From assembly GCA_954871525.1 (NCBI GenBank), contig OX940861.1, positions 39,941,201 to 40,005,200 of the forward strand: a DNA stretch of 64,000 bases, written 5' to 3'. The DNA is from Parietaria judaica (Eukaryota; Streptophyta; Magnoliopsida; Rosales; Urticaceae). A program made the translations under genes and the position numbers. The notes under the pieces are model-generated. The model had not been told where the DNA came from and did not search any database. It was given only the letters and a program-made list of their open reading frames with translations. Of this stretch, positions 34,944 through 46,960 are shown one piece after another. Each line of letters starts with the position of its first letter. The first letter of the stretch is position 1.

Positions 34944-35860
34944 CCAACGACCTCTGCTCGGAGAGCTTGGGCGGCTGTGACCCAGAGTGCAATGCCCGAT
35001 GTGTGGCGCAGCACCCCGGCGCGTTGAGCTCTTGCGATGCCACAACAAGCACGTGCAAATGCTTCTTCCAGTGCCCATCCCCTCCGCCGGGCAAGACATG
35101 CACTAACGCGCAAGGCCTCTGCAGTGCCCAAGTGCGGTGACGACAGCTGAGACCAGAGGTGCGCCGCCAAACACTCCGGCCACGGGGCTCGCCATAACCC
35201 CATCCCCGGGCCTTATACTCTCTGCACCTGCACTTTCCAGTGCAAGGATTGAGCCTGCTGATTGTATTTTCTGTTTGGAAATTATATTTCGTTGCATGAA
35301 TTTTGAATTTCAAAAATAGATAAGAATATCCAAACTTAATTAAATAATTTAGCCAAGTGTGAATTAATTGCTCTCAATATTTTATTTTTATTTACTTAAT
35401 GGTACATCATTTGTTGTTCTCTTCTACTTAAATTCGACAGGATAGATTCAAGAGAGAGTTAATATAGAATGATGATAATAAATGGGCGAGAAATATTTAA
35501 TACAATTATACCTTATTGATAATTTAGAGGTTTTTCAATCAGTGACAGATTCTTCGAACCAAATTTCGTGAGTCTGCCGATATCTAACGGCTATGACGTA
35601 AAATAATAATATTTAATTTTATAAATTATTCTTAATTAACATAATTAAAAACTAAAAATTTCTGAAATTCATTCATTAAAAATGATTACAAATTCCCATT
35701 TTATTTTATACGATAAAAGTTAAAATTCTTAATTTATTTGCTTATAATAATCGGACAACCGGCGGGCTTTTTATCCTTGATTAAGGTCGGGCATAAATTA
35801 CAAAAAATTAAGTGGAAAATATTTACAATAAAAAAAAAAGTCAGTTTAACTTTTACATAT
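34944..35860. other. GC-rich island then AT-rich DNA, unassigned
   Basis: Positions 34944-35260 are unusually GC-rich for the window and open in several frames on the minus strand (for example 34847-35203). No domain was recognised. From 35300 to 35860 the sequence is AT-rich and featureless. Confidence 0.5.
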
Positions 35861-35864
35861 TACC

Positions 35865-37250
35865 TATATATTAACGGGGCTCTATTGCTATATAGCCAAA
35901 TAAGAAACACTATTTTACAAAATAGTCAACCTTTAGTTAATATTGCTAATAGTCAATCAACCACATTAATAAACCACAAAATACATTATTACCCTTATAA
36001 TAACATTAATTAATTATTTAATTAAAATAAAATAAAAATTATGTTTTTTTGTAAATTTGAATCAATTAAATTTTGGAGCTGATATTAATTAATTATTAGG
36101 TATTATTTAATTGCTTAAAATAAGGATTTTTAAATAATTTAATATTGACTTACCTTGTTCTCTCTCCTACCAAAAATCACTCTACTAAAATCCTCCTCTC
36201 TCCTTCCGGAGCTCAGACGACAAAGCTCACTCTACGAACGACGATTTTGGTTGCTGCTGACTAACGGCGACTTTGGTGGCTTAATTCTAGCGGTGATTTT
36301 GGTGGCTGTTGACGAGCGCATCTATCGGGGCATTGGTGGCTGAGGTTAAAAGAGGGATTTTTTATTTGAAATTTGTTTATTCATTTTTTTTTGTTTATAT
36401 CTATTAATTTTGGTATTCTGATTAGAGCTGCACACCCGGTCGTCGTGGTGCATCGCGATGGAATCGCCCGAAGTCGCCAGTCCGGCGGTCGCGACGCGTC
36501 GTGAATGGTGGGTTCGCGATGGCGTCGCGATGGAATAAAGAGAGAGAGAGAGAGAGAGGGGCTGTGAGACGGAGAGACAGGGAGAGAGTGAGGGAGAGAG
36601 AGTACAGTACGCGGAATCGCGACGTTCCTCCACGTTCACGATTTTCAGCCCACAGTCGCGATTCCATCGCGATTCTCCCCAAGCCGTCGCGAACCGTCGC
36701 ATCGCCAGTGGCGATGAATCTTGTGCAGCACTAATTCTGATGGTGGCTGGGGTAAAAAGAGGGATTCTTATGCGCGTATTAATGTGGTTTATACACGATT
36801 ATTTACGCATATTAATATGGTTTATACACGTTTATGTGCAGATAAGTTTGTATTTTTATCGGTTCACATGTAGGTGTATTAACTAAAATTAACGATGAAA
36901 AGAATGACAATTAATAATTAAGTTTGTATATTTATCGGTTCACATGTAGGTAAACGAACGACGAACAAAACCCAGACGACGAAAAAAAGAATCGACGAAG
37001 CTCACTAGACTAAGGAAACGAAGCTCAACCATCGCATAAATCTACTAATGAGGACGATTTACAGCCATAGCCGAGCACATTTGTCACGGCATTGAAGGCT
37101 GACTCTCGGGTTAATGTTGTTAATTCACTTTTATGTTAGATATTAGATTGTATTTATGTGGTTAATTCACATTTATGTTAGATATTAGGTTGTATTAATG
37201 TTAGATATTACGTTGTATTAATGTGGTTAATTCACGTTTATGGTAGATAT
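35865..37250. repeat. Dispersed repeat family, copy A
   Basis: From gggctctattgctatatagcc the sequence parallels 53113 onward (gggctttatagttatatagtc). Both copies include the phrase attacccttataataacatt, a ctctctcctxccaaaaatcac segment, repeated taacggcgacttt words and the 50-codon tail ending in AVDERIYRGIGG. The 3' part holds repeated ttagatattagattgtatt / aatgtggttaattcac words. Copy A contains a 311-bp MITE and is cut by copia element 3. A Mutator-like origin is possible. Confidence 0.7.
36423..36733. mobile_element. hAT-type MITE, TCGCGATGG-rich
   Basis: The ends are tagagctgcac and gtgcagcacta, flanked by perfect 8-bp duplications attctgat (36415-36422 and 36734-36741). The 311-bp interior is dominated by tcgcgatgg/aatcgcgac words in both orientations and a (GA)n tract at 36539-36600. 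Confidence 0.92.
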
Positions 37251-37723
37251 TGTTAGTTCCAAATTCCGAAACGATCTACCGAATTCACTATGCCAAATGA
37301 ACACGCTACAAAAATACCACACACTGATATATGCTAAACGAAATTAATGAAGCTGTACCACAAATCAACAGGGCACTCACAATGAATCACTCTCTCACTG
37401 TATATATGTTTATGTATAACATATATATACGATATGCACTGGAGAATAAAACAAGAAGGAAGTGGGAGAAGATGTTTCTCTCTGATTGAAAAATAATGGT
37501 CGAATACAAATATTGGAGTTAATTAAATGATAAACATGCGACAGTATTTAAAGGGAAAACAACGAAACCCTAATCCTAACAAACAACTCTAATCGCAAGA
37601 AATAAATAACGTGATAATAGGTCAAACCCTAACAACTTCAAGACTAAGCAATATGCTTGGAACGATGGATTATAACCTAGCGACCAAATTCAGCTTTGAC
37701 CAAGTCTAAAGCTTATCTTCACA
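37251..37723 (-). repeat. 3' LTR of copia element 3
   Basis: It starts tgttagttcc and ends gcttatcttcaca, 473 bp, followed by the purine tract at 37724-37735. It lies directly against copy A of the dispersed repeat. Confidence 0.85.
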
Positions 37724-40600
37724 TTCTCCCCCGTAAGCTTCACTTGGTTCGAGGTTCTTCACGCCGAGTAGCTCTCGCATCTCTACGAACTTGACTCGCG
37801 CTAAGGCCTTGGTGAGTATGTCCGCACGTTGCTCTCCAGTTCTGACAAACTCAACGATGATCTTCCGCTTCTCCACACACTCGCGAATGAAATGGAAACG
37901 AGTGTCGATGTGCTTGCTGCGTCCGTGGAATACTGGGTTCTTCATCAGTGCGATCGCTGACTTGTTGTCCACGTAGAGAGTCACAAACTTCTGCTCGCTT
38001 CTGGTAACCTCGCTCAACAAGTTACGCAGCCATAACCCTTGACATGCTGCCGCGGTCGCTGCCATGAACTCGGCCTCACAAGACGATAAGGCCACGGTTT
38101 CCTGCTTCTTTGACTGCCAGGTGATTAAATTTCCGTTGAGATAGAATACCATCCCTCCAGTACTCTTCCTGTCGTCGATATCACCGGCTAAGTCACTGTC
38201 GGTAAAACCGACCAGTTCATCGGCTCCAGATCCTTTTCTGTACTGAATCCCGTAGCTAGTCGTTCCCTTAACGTAGCATAGGATGTGCTTCACAGCCTGC
38301 TGGTGTAGACTGGTAGGCCTCTCCATGTAACTACTCACCATGCCGACTGCGTGTGAGATGTTAGGTCGGGTATGGGTAAGGTACCTAAGACACCCGATGA
38401 CACGTCTGTACTCTGTAGGATCCACTGCGGTTCCTTCCGCATCCTTCCCAAGTTGTAGCTTCGCCTCCATCGGATACTTGCTTGGGTTGCAGTCTTCCAT
38501 CTGAAACTGCTTCAGGACCTTCTTTGCATAGGCTGACTGCTTCAGCGTAATGCAGTCCTTCTTCTGATCCACCTCAACGCCGAGGTAGTACGAAAGTAGT
38601 CCGAGGTCACTCATCTCGAACTCTGCCATCATCTGCTTCTTGAATCCTGCCACGCCTGCTGTGCTGGATCCAGTCACTATCAAATCGTCAACATACACTC
38701 CAACAATGAGTGTTTCTTCTGCGTTGCTCCTTGTGTACACTACCTGCTCTTGAGAACACTTCACGAACCCGAGACTCTTCATACATTTGTCAAGGCGTAA
38801 ATTCCATGCTCTAGGTGCTTGACGTAGCCCGTAAAGGGCCTTGGAAAGCTTGTACACCTTGTGCTCTTTAGCCTTGACTATATAACCTTCGGGTTGTCTG
38901 ACGTACACTTCCTCCTCGAGGTCGCCATTTAGAAATGCCGATTTGACATCTAAGTGGTGAATCTCCCAACCTCGGTGAGCGGCGAGGGCTAAGATCAACC
39001 TAATCGTGTCGAGCCTCGCTACTGGAGCAAAAACTTCCTCGAAGTCAATTCCGTGCTTCTGCACATATCCTTTTGCGACCAGCCGCGCTTTGTGCTTGAC
39101 GACGTTTCCTTCGGTGTCCTTCTTCAACTTATAGACCCACTTTAGACCAATGGGCTTATGACCTTTCGGCAGGTCGGTGAGCACCCATGTCTTGTTCTTG
39201 TCGATTGACTCGATCTCCTTCTGCATTGCCTCTTGCCAGGCCTGCTCGGTTTCTGCCTCTCGGTAGTTTGCCGGTTCTTCGGCACATAGCAGTGCTAACT
39301 CTTCCAGATTCATGTCTAATTGACGAGCATCTTCATAGATATCGGTTAGCGGACGATATCCCCTTGGACCATCCTTGATTAAGGAATCACCCGAGCTGCC
39401 AGTCTGTGAGGTCTGGGTCATCATACCCGAACCTAAGCTGGGTGACATTGGTGGTGACATTGGCGGTGACATTGGCGGTGATACTGGCGGTGATACACCC
39501 GAGTTGGGTGTTACTGGCCTTGAGCTGGAAGTCGTTGCATCCGGGCTCAGCAATAACATGCCCGAGTTTGGAGTTGTTGGGCCTTCCTGTTCGACAATGT
39601 CTTCCTCGCCTTCTTCGAGTTCGAACTCAACTGTGTTCTGTTCAGGCTCGCCATTCTCATTCGGGCTCGCCATTCTCGTCACGCCACTCCCATTTCTTCT
39701 CTTCTTCAAACACGGCATCTCTACTCACTCGAATCTTGTCGTGTCGGGGGTCAAAGAATCTGTGTGCCTTGCTTCCGTCTTCGACTCCAAGGTACACCAT
39801 CGTTTGACTTCGGTCATCGAGCTTCTTGAGATTTGGGCCTGCAACTTTTACATGCGCTGTGCACCCGAACACTCTCAAGTGCTCCAGATGAGGCTTCTTC
39901 CCACACCACACTTGGTACGGGGTGCGCTCTCCTAGCGCCTTCGTTGGCAAACGGTTCAACAGATAAACCGCATGTCTGACTGCTTCTCCCCACATCTTCG
40001 CTGGGACTTTCATGCTCTTCAGCAAACTCCTTGCTGTGTCCATCACTGTACGGTTCCTTCTCTTTACCACACCGTTCTGCTGGGGAGTGTACGGTGCAGT
40101 CAGGTGGTGTTCGACCCCCTCTTCATCGCAGAAATCTCCGAACTGCTGGGACATAAACTCTCCACCTCGGTCAATTCTCAGGGTCTTTATTCTGTGCCCT
40201 GATTTGTTCTCGACGAGCCTCTTTAACTTTTTGAAGACTTCAAAGGCTCCTGACTTCTCCTTTAGCGTATACAGCCACATCCAACGGCTGTAGTCGACAA
40301 CTAACAAGAGAAAGTACTTGCTACCGGCTAGGGTTGCCAGGGTGATAGGGCCACACAAGTCCGCGTGCACTAGTTGGAGGGGACGTTCTGCTTGAAACTT
40401 GGCCTTGATCGGAAACGGCACTGTTGACTGTTTTGCGACTATGCAACATTCACACAGCTGGTTTGGGTGCTCAATCCTAGGCACTCCAAAGGCCATCCCC
40501 TTCTCCCCCATCATCTTGAGCGTGTAGAAATTTACGTGCCCAAGTCTCGCGTGCCAGAGCCACGCTGGGTCTGCTAGTGACGTCATTAAGCAGACGGTCG
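37706..40600 (-). pseudogene. Copia element 3 polyprotein, integrase to RNase H
   Basis: Two long minus-strand frames cover this region. At 40600-39657: the pre-integrase text WLWHARLGHVNF, a CECC-type finger segment, integrase HADLCGPITL, RIDRGGEF and GVVKRRNRT (an E-to-K change from the usual GVVERRNRT at the catalytic glutamate). At 39718-37706 (670 codons): linker, reverse transcriptase ([31 protein letters not shown]) and RNase H ([26 protein letters not shown]). The frames overlap because a short segment (about 17-19 bp, ggctcgccattctc...) near 39645-39680 is tandemly duplicated. The RT/RNase H frame itself is open. Confidence 0.92.
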
Positions 40601-40602
40601 GG

Positions 40603-41152
40603 CGCGGCCAGGCGGCCCCTTTGACGGTCTTCTCCATAGTCTTCGAGGTTGATTACTTCGGCTCGTCTTCCGTCGTCGCGTCTTGGCGAGGGTTGGCGAT
40701 CCTGGCGAGGGTCGGGGGCGTCCTGGTATGCTCCTGTAGGGTTGCGGTCTTCATCACGGCGGTTCCCTTGTCAATCCTCCAAGCGAGCCTGGCGAGGGTC
40801 TGGGGAGTTCCGTCGGTCTTCCATGTCATCAAAGTCTTCAGCCTGGCGAATCCCCTAGCGACCCCCAGAGCGAGCCTGGCGAGGGTCCAGGTAGTTCCGA
40901 CGGTCTTCGATGTCTTCGAGATCTTCGGCCTGGCGAACCCCCTGGCGACCCCCCGGGTGAGCATGGAGAGGGTCCGGGTGGTATCGGTAGTCTCCGGTGT
41001 CTTCGTGATCTTCGGCCTGGAAGACCTCCTAGCAACCCCCTGGGCGAGCCTGGCTAGGGTCGGGGTGGTCCCGACGATCTCCGGTGTCTTCGTGATCTTC
41101 GGCCTGGCGACCCCATGGCGAGCCTTGCGAGGGTCGGGGTGGTCCCGGCGGT
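40603..41152 (-). mobile_element. Ty3/gypsy-like remnant, part 1 (gag repeat region)
   Basis: GC-rich DNA made of about 4.5 copies of an 87-bp unit. On the minus strand a frame near 40680-40620 reads EVINLEDYGEDRQRG, the sort of acidic preamble seen before gag cores of plant gypsy elements. The remnant continues after the inserted hAT MITE at 51282. The left edge is the junction with copia element 3. Confidence 0.55.
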
Positions 41153-41548
41153 CAGAGCTGGCCCTGGCTTCACGGGGGCCCTAGGCGAAACTTCATCGGG
41201 GGCCTTTAAAAAAATTAAAATGTTTCTATTTATATATTCTTTAATTGTAATAATTGTTAAATTAGTCATGGACACTATGTTAGGTTTCATGTTTATCTTT
41301 TTATAAAAAAAAAAACTTGTTATTCACAAATAAAAACAATGTCAATCATACTACTGTCAAACAATAATAAATGAGAGTATAAGAACTATAAATTAATATT
41401 ATAACATAAATCAAACAACCATATGTTGTGTAGAGAAAATTATTTTAAATGTATTAAATTTTAATAAAAAATTATATTTTTATATTTTAATATGAATTTT
41501 ATGAGATGAACTTCAAACAACAGGATATTATAGTTGGTAATTATAATT

Positions 41549-42339
41549 GTTAAGGTCGGATTTTGTCAGATCCATCCTCAACACAACTCGTGTCGTTTTG
41601 TCCATAAACGACATGAGGGGAGGCGAGGAAGTTCGTCACCCGACGGGGATTATCCCCGAGGGGGAACATCCCCGAGGAAGAGTACCCCCGAGGAGGTTCA
41701 TCCACGAGGAGACGCAGCCACGCGAGAGCAAGTTGCGATGAAGCGTCCCATCACACCCGACGAGGAACTTCGTCATGATGATTGTGCAGGGTCGAATGAC
41801 CCTTGACGAGACGTGCATTTAATGAAGCCGACCTACTCACTCGATGAGAGCGTCAGCGACGAGGCTTGCAGAGCTGAATGACGGCTGACAGGATGCGTAT
41901 TTAATGAGGCGCACCTACCCATAACGGCAGCCTGCTCGGAAGCGACATAAAGCAAGGATTTACCATGCTGCCCTCAAATCACGCCAGAGAATGAATGATT
42001 AAAGGAAAAAAGGCGGGAAATATGCGAAAGGAAGGCTTGATAAAACTCTATAAAAGGCAAGATAAGCCTCATTTTGTAGAGGTTCGGAAAATTAGAGAAG
42101 GAGGCCCGAAAAGAGAAAAAAGAAGTCTTGTAATAGAAAAGGCTAAGGAAAAATAGAGAGGGAGGATAGAGAGAGTAGATGTTCACGATCCTTCATCTGT
42201 CCAGCTATTTAACGGAAGAAAACCGAGCTCATGTCGGAAAATAAAATAAAACAGAGATATTCATCATTTACTATTGTTTATTTGTTATTTGGTGATTGTC
42301 TTTGTGACTGGAAAAGGGTGGTGAGAATCGCCCTCTACA
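41549..42339 (+). repeat. 5' LTR of Tat-like element
   Basis: 791 bp. It contains tandem-looking ccccgag words (atccccgagg, tacccccgagg) near 41650-41700. The TATA-like text ctctataaaagg at 42047-42058 is a probable promoter. Confidence 0.95.
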
Positions 42340-42342
42340 GTT

Positions 42343-42360
42343 TGGCGCCCACCGAGGGGC
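42343..42360 (+). other. Primer-binding site of Tat-like element
   Basis: tggcgcccaccgaggggc starts three bases after the LTR. TGGCGCC sites are typical of Tat/Athila-type plant gypsy elements. The tRNA species is not determined. Confidence 0.8.
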
Positions 42361-42855
42361 CTGTTTTCTTTCTAACTCACAGCCAGGAATTTGGAGGGAC
42401 ATGACGTTATCAAACGACACCATCATCAGCAACGTGTTCGATGGCTGAGCGCGCGAAAATAGCGAGCAGGGTATAAAGAGGCAACTCAAGGGGCAGGAGT
42501 GACGTAAAAAGGGGAGACGTACGGACTCCTTGCATTTAAGGGAAGCCGATTGATAGACGGTTGGTCAGAAAAAGGAGTGCACGCGTATCAACAAAACGGG
42601 GCAACTTCCAAAGCGTTGTTAAGTGACAGCGAAAGAGAGAATGCGAAGAGTTGCTTGCGAAACAATCAACGGTTATAAAATGGGAAGTTTGGAGAGGATC
42701 AGCAGCAACGGGTCTGCGGAAATAGAAACCAACTCCGTTAACTCCCAGATAAGTACCATTCTCTCAACCCAGAAAACAAAAGTTCCTTTCTCACTCCGAA
42801 ACCAGTATTTGCTAGTGTTTTCGCGGTACAGGCCGATAAAGCACACGAGGAGAAG

Positions 42856-43857
42856 ATGGCGCTCCGAGAAGGAGGTGCTGACCAAAGCCACACAGACGAG
42901 TCGGAGATGATCGTGGATGAAGGTTGGGGATGGCCTAAGGAGGGCGTCACGGAGGCTCGAGGAGAAGATGATCACGAGATGGCGGACTTCTGGAAGCACG
43001 AGGAATGGCCGGAAAGTAGCGAGCCATGTCCAATGGAGGAGGACACCACATAGAGCCAACGGGATCAGGAGGAGTCAGGGATCCCAGGCGAACCACACCC
43101 CGCCCTGGAACTGGTCCTGCCGTATCTCATGCCCGAGGAACTCCTCGCGATGAAGATGGTGTGCACCTCGTTACGCGACGAGGTTAGAGGAAACAACCTT
43201 CTGTGGCGCAACCTCAGCATCTACCGCCCGATGAGCGAGCGGATCATAGACGAGGATCTTCTGAGGCTGGTGAGGAGGTCTCAGGGGAAGATGGAAACTT
43301 TGACTCTGTCCGAGTGCGACGAGGTCACCAACACCGCGGTGGAGACGATCATGCGGGGCAACCCGACGCTCGTAAAGCTATGCCTACCACGCTGCCACCG
43401 AATCACCTTAGACGACGTGGTCAGCAACTTGTCCACCATCGAGCAAGGGATAAAATTCCTGAAGTTCAACGGTTTATTTCCCAGGCTCGTGGAGGGAACC
43501 AGGGTCAAACTTGAGGACCTTCCCCCTCTGCTCGCAGCAGGGAATCCAGCCGACTATTCCGAGCAGCAGGCGCCTGCCCCACGCGGCCGTCTGCTCGACA
43601 CAGAGTTCTGCAGGTGGTGCGACATAAATGTCCTGGTCTATGAGAAGCCAACGAGGATTCAAGCAGGAGATTCCGTCCGCCCGCCGTGTTTCAGGCGACG
43701 ACGAAATGGGCGTGTTTGCGGTTTTTGCAGGTCGTGCTACATCCTCGGTACCACGTGGTACACTGACCTCTGCCCGGAGTGTAACTTCGGCCGCCCCAGC
43801 TGGAGCTCTATGGAGAAAATCGCGTCGTCAGCCTGCTCGATCGTCGAGGAGGAGTGA
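42856..43857 (+). pseudogene. Captured F-box/LRR gene, SKIP14-like, one in-frame stop
   Basis: Two plus-strand frames, 42856-43053 and 43129-43857, are in the same phase, separated by a TAG at 43051-43053. The joined frame would be 333 residues. Just after the stop comes an F-box-like segment (HPALELVLPYL, EELLAMKMVCTSLRDEV, NNLLWRNLSI). Then come leucine-rich-repeat-like units (SERIIDEDLLRLV, METLTLSECDEVTN, LVKLCLPRCHRIT) and a cysteine-rich tail (FCRWCDIN, VCGFCRSCY, DLCPEC). The order and text match the plant F-box protein SKIP14, an SCF ubiquitin-ligase adaptor. The acidic N-terminal part (MALREGGADQ...) is not obviously SKIP14. The first ATG after the stop (43129) would cut into the F-box, so a functional start is doubtful. 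It lies in the sense direction just inside the 5' LTR and leader, so it could be transcribed with the element. Confidence 0.8.
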
Positions 43858-44215
43858 GCCCGGAGTAAGGCTCATACCCTGCTCGGCGCGAAGGGAGGAT
43901 TGGGATGGCCACCCCTTTTTTAACCGTTAGTAGATTATCATAGGTGGTAGAAGTTTGTTTGGGTTTGTTGTGTTGGATTTCTAATGTCTATGTATGTATG
44001 TTTTTTCTTTTGTTCATCAAGGAGCGAGCAAATTATAAAGTTGGCAAAGTGTGTATGCAACTCTGCTCTGTGGTAGTACCAAATAGGAGGGAAAATATCT
44101 TGGCAATATTCAAAATATATATATATATAATAGAATATATATATGATAATAAATATACAATAATATATACATATACACATACAATATAAATAATATATAT
44201 ACAAATTTACGTATA

Positions 44216-44520
44216 TACGGCTAAGGGTGCTGAGCAAGCCCGGTCCGGCAAAACATGTCGAGATCCATATATACAGCTAAGGGTGCCGAGCAAGCCCGGT
44301 CCGGCAAAACATGTCGAGATCCATATATACGGCTAAGGGTGCCGAGCAAGCCCGGTCCGGCAAAACATGTCGAGATCCATATATACGGCTAAGGGTGCCG
44401 AGCAAACCCGGTCCGGCAAAACATGTCGAGATCCATATACGGCTACGGGTGCCGAGCAAACCCGGTCCGGCAAAACATGTCGAGACCCGTATACGGCTAA
44501 GGGCGCCGAGCAAGCCCGGG
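44216..44520. repeat. 56-bp tandem repeat, about 5.5 units
   Basis: The unit tacggctaagggtgccgagc...gtccggcaaaacatgtcgag...atccatata repeats with few changes. Unit lengths are 56, 56, 56, then 54 and 54 bp. The open frames on both strands here are products of the repeat. Confidence 0.95.
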
Positions 44521-44544
44521 CTGGCAAGAATGCCGAAGAAACAT

Positions 44545-44935
44545 ACAAGGCGAGGGTGCCTATGGGATCCTGGGAATTAGTCAGCTCGTACCCGACAAAA
44601 CCTAACGATACCCACAAGAGACAACTAAGGCAAGAGTGCCTATGGGATCCTGGGAATTAGTCGGCTCGTACCCGATGAAACCTAGCGATACCCGCAAGAG
44701 ACAATCGCGGCGAGAGTGCCAAGGAAAAGAGGTACGGCGAGAGTGCCGAGCAAAAAATATACATATATACATATCTATACAACTTAATGGCTAAGGGCGC
44801 CGAGCAAGCCCGAGCCGGCGAGAGTGCCGAGCAAAGAAGAATTATATTTTTTACGGCTATGGGCGCTGATCAAGCCCGAGCCGGCGAGAGTGCCTAGCAA
44901 AGAAAAATTACCTTCTTTCGGCTAAGAGCGACGAG
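44545..44935. repeat. Degenerate repeats derived from the 56-bp unit
   Basis: Two copies of an ~80-bp block (gagtgcctatgggatcctgg...acccgcaagagac) at about 44553-44705 are followed by three units beginning ggctaagggcgccgagcaag at about 44789-44935. These share the words ggcgagagtgcc and gccgagcaagcccg with the upstream array. Confidence 0.8.
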
Positions 44936-45104
44936 CGAACCCGTATGAATTCAAAGATTGCGAGCAAACTCTTAAAAGAAAATCATCACATGCTCATTTT
45001 CAAAAGTACAAAATACGGGGTATCATCATTTACAATTCATCGTCCACACCCCCAGTATACAATTCATTGTCCGCACCCCAAGTGCAAACATCTATTATAA
45101 ATTC

Positions 45105-46960
45105 TCACAGGGACCGATCCTCTCGCCTAGTGGCATCGTCGATGGGATATTGGCCCAGGACCGCGTCGGCACACTCCTCGAAGATGGTATCACAGGCGCG
45201 ACGAAGGATGTCGTCCACAATTAAGCAAGCAGGATGGTCGGCGGGGAGCCCCGGGGGCTTACTCGAAGAGGTACCCGCGAGGCTCGCGTTGACTCCACTG
45301 CCGGCCTGCAAGGAAGGAGCCAAGAATGAGGGACCAATCCTAAAGAGAGGTAAAACAACAAGTTATTTACAATAAGCTACCTCATACCGTACTCGACGAT
45401 GAAGGAAGAACCTTAAAGCCAGGCGAGTGCGCCCTAGCAACACCCGGAGGAAGACAAGGGGAAAGCGGAGGAGTGTTTGGAGCACCAGAGATCTTTCTCT
45501 CCAGCCTGGCCAAATCGGCCAGGTATTCCTGTTCCAGCTTGCGCAACGTTGGCAGTTTGGCTCGAAGCTCACCGACAGTCGAGCGGGAAGGTAATCCCTC
45601 GACGAGTTTGATATTCGAGAGCACGCCGCCCAGCAGGCGCTGAATACGAGCAATCCCCTCGAGTACACCGAATCTCTCGGAAGCGCGCTTCAGCTTGTCA
45701 ACCGCTTGATGATAAAGGCGTAAGCGGGAAAATTCCTCCTCTATTGCCCAACCCCTGGCTGCGTCACGGTCCCTGGCGAGCTTCCTCAGCGCGGCCTTGA
45801 CATGGAAGGATATTTGCTCCTCCCGACCGGGCGACAGGTTTATGGCATCAACAATACGGTTGAAGTACTCATTCTTTTGCCGGAGCTGTGCCGAGAGAGT
45901 GTCCTCGCACCGCTGATAACGCTGTCGCTCTTCGAGGAGAGATTCTTTGGCAATGGCGAGGAGACGTCTGTATTCATCGCGCTCTGTCCTACTCTCGGCG
46001 ATCTTAGCCTCTGCAGTCCCGGGGAGAATGTCTTTGTTTCCCGACAGCGTCTTCGCCGGAGCAAAAGCAAGTACGGATTCTCTGACCCCCTGGTAACCTC
46101 CTCCATATCTGGGGAAAGAGGCGTCGGGGCCAAGTGCAACGATACCACCTCTGGCCTGCTAAGAAAAAGAGAGAGTGGGGATACGGAAGAAACAATAAAG
46201 AAGCCCGATAAGAGAAGGGATAAGGGAAAGGCAAGTATACAAGGGCGATAGCATGGAAAAGCTTGACGATAAAAAGAAAGGGTAACCCGAGAAAGATTTC
46301 TTTTATTCGTATGATAATTATTCTTGGATTACAGTGAATTACAGAACGAGCCACAAAATGCGGGAGTTCATCACCCGAGAAAGGGGAAATTGAAAGGGAA
46401 GCTCCAAGAAAACGTCCTATACCGTGGGCTCCGGGAGCGCCGAGGTCTCGGTGCTCGAGCCAGACCGGTCGCGCGATACAGACCCGAGGGCAGCCCCTTC
46501 CGAGGCAAGGGCTTCAAGTCTCCGGCAGTCTGAGGCCACCGGCTTGCAGGGAGAGAGCGGAGGAGAGCCGGGGTTCCGGGCGGACTTCTTGTCCAGTTCT
46601 TTGACCACGGCCCGGTGCTTATCACGGCTTTCGCGCCACGAAGATAAGCGGGTGTCGAGGCCCCCGGCTTGTGCCGCCAGGGGGTTTTTCTCGACCAAGG
46701 AAATATTGGCATGGTACGCGGCGGCCAAGCGATGGGCGTTGATTGATTGATCGAGAAAATCATACTTCGCCGAGAGGCGCTCCAGCTTGGCTTGGGCCTC
46801 CTCGAACAAGCTCTCTCGGCCGCGACGCTCCTCGACTGCCTCGGCTCACGCGGCTTCTAAGTCCTCGGCGAACTTCCTCAACACGACATTGACCCGAAAC
46901 GCCAGCTGGTCTTCCTGTTCGGGCGATACGCCGACGGCTTCGCCAATCTGAGCGAGACAT
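45105..46960 (-). pseudogene. 3' continuation of antisense ORF, broken and partly duplicated
   Basis: Minus-strand frames 46809-46417, 46148-45840 and 45624-45382 are rich in charged, coiled-coil-like text (FEEAQAKLERLSAKYDF, LDKKSARNPG, LRKLEQEYLADLARLERK). The segments NPGSPPLSPCKPV (46.6 kb) and NTPPLSPCLPPGV (45.45 kb) are similar, so the region appears to be present twice. Candidate splice acceptors such as ttcttagcag near 46165 hint at introns. No domain was assigned. Confidence 0.45.

Larger units (their letters stand above)
37251..40603 (-). mobile_element. Ty1/copia element 3 (5'-truncated)
   Basis: Only the 3' LTR (37251-37723) and the 3' two-thirds of pol remain. The purine tract (acgggggagaa on the minus strand) adjoins the LTR exactly as in copia element 1. 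The protein text is closely related to element 1, so they belong to one family although the LTRs differ. Similarity stops near 40600, at the CLMTSLADPAWLW segment, where the GC-rich gypsy remnant begins. Gag, protease and the 5' LTR are missing. Confidence 0.92.

Noticed and set aside
36501..36734. 77- to 118-codon frames in the 36.4-36.7 kb region
   Set aside because: They lie in a 311-bp MITE with a (GA)n tract and repeated TCGCGATGG words.
40621..41184. 187-codon plus-strand frame with a 29-residue hydrophobic repeat
   Set aside because: It follows from the 87-bp unit being divisible by three; the minus-strand reading fits gag-like text better.
44216..44520. CRISPR-like regular repeat
   Set aside because: The repeats are contiguous with no unique spacers, and this is a plant nuclear locus.
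44277..44660. Open frames on both strands with repeated GAEQARSGKTCRDP-like or LARHP-like text
   Set aside because: They are translations of the 56-bp tandem repeat, open in several phases.
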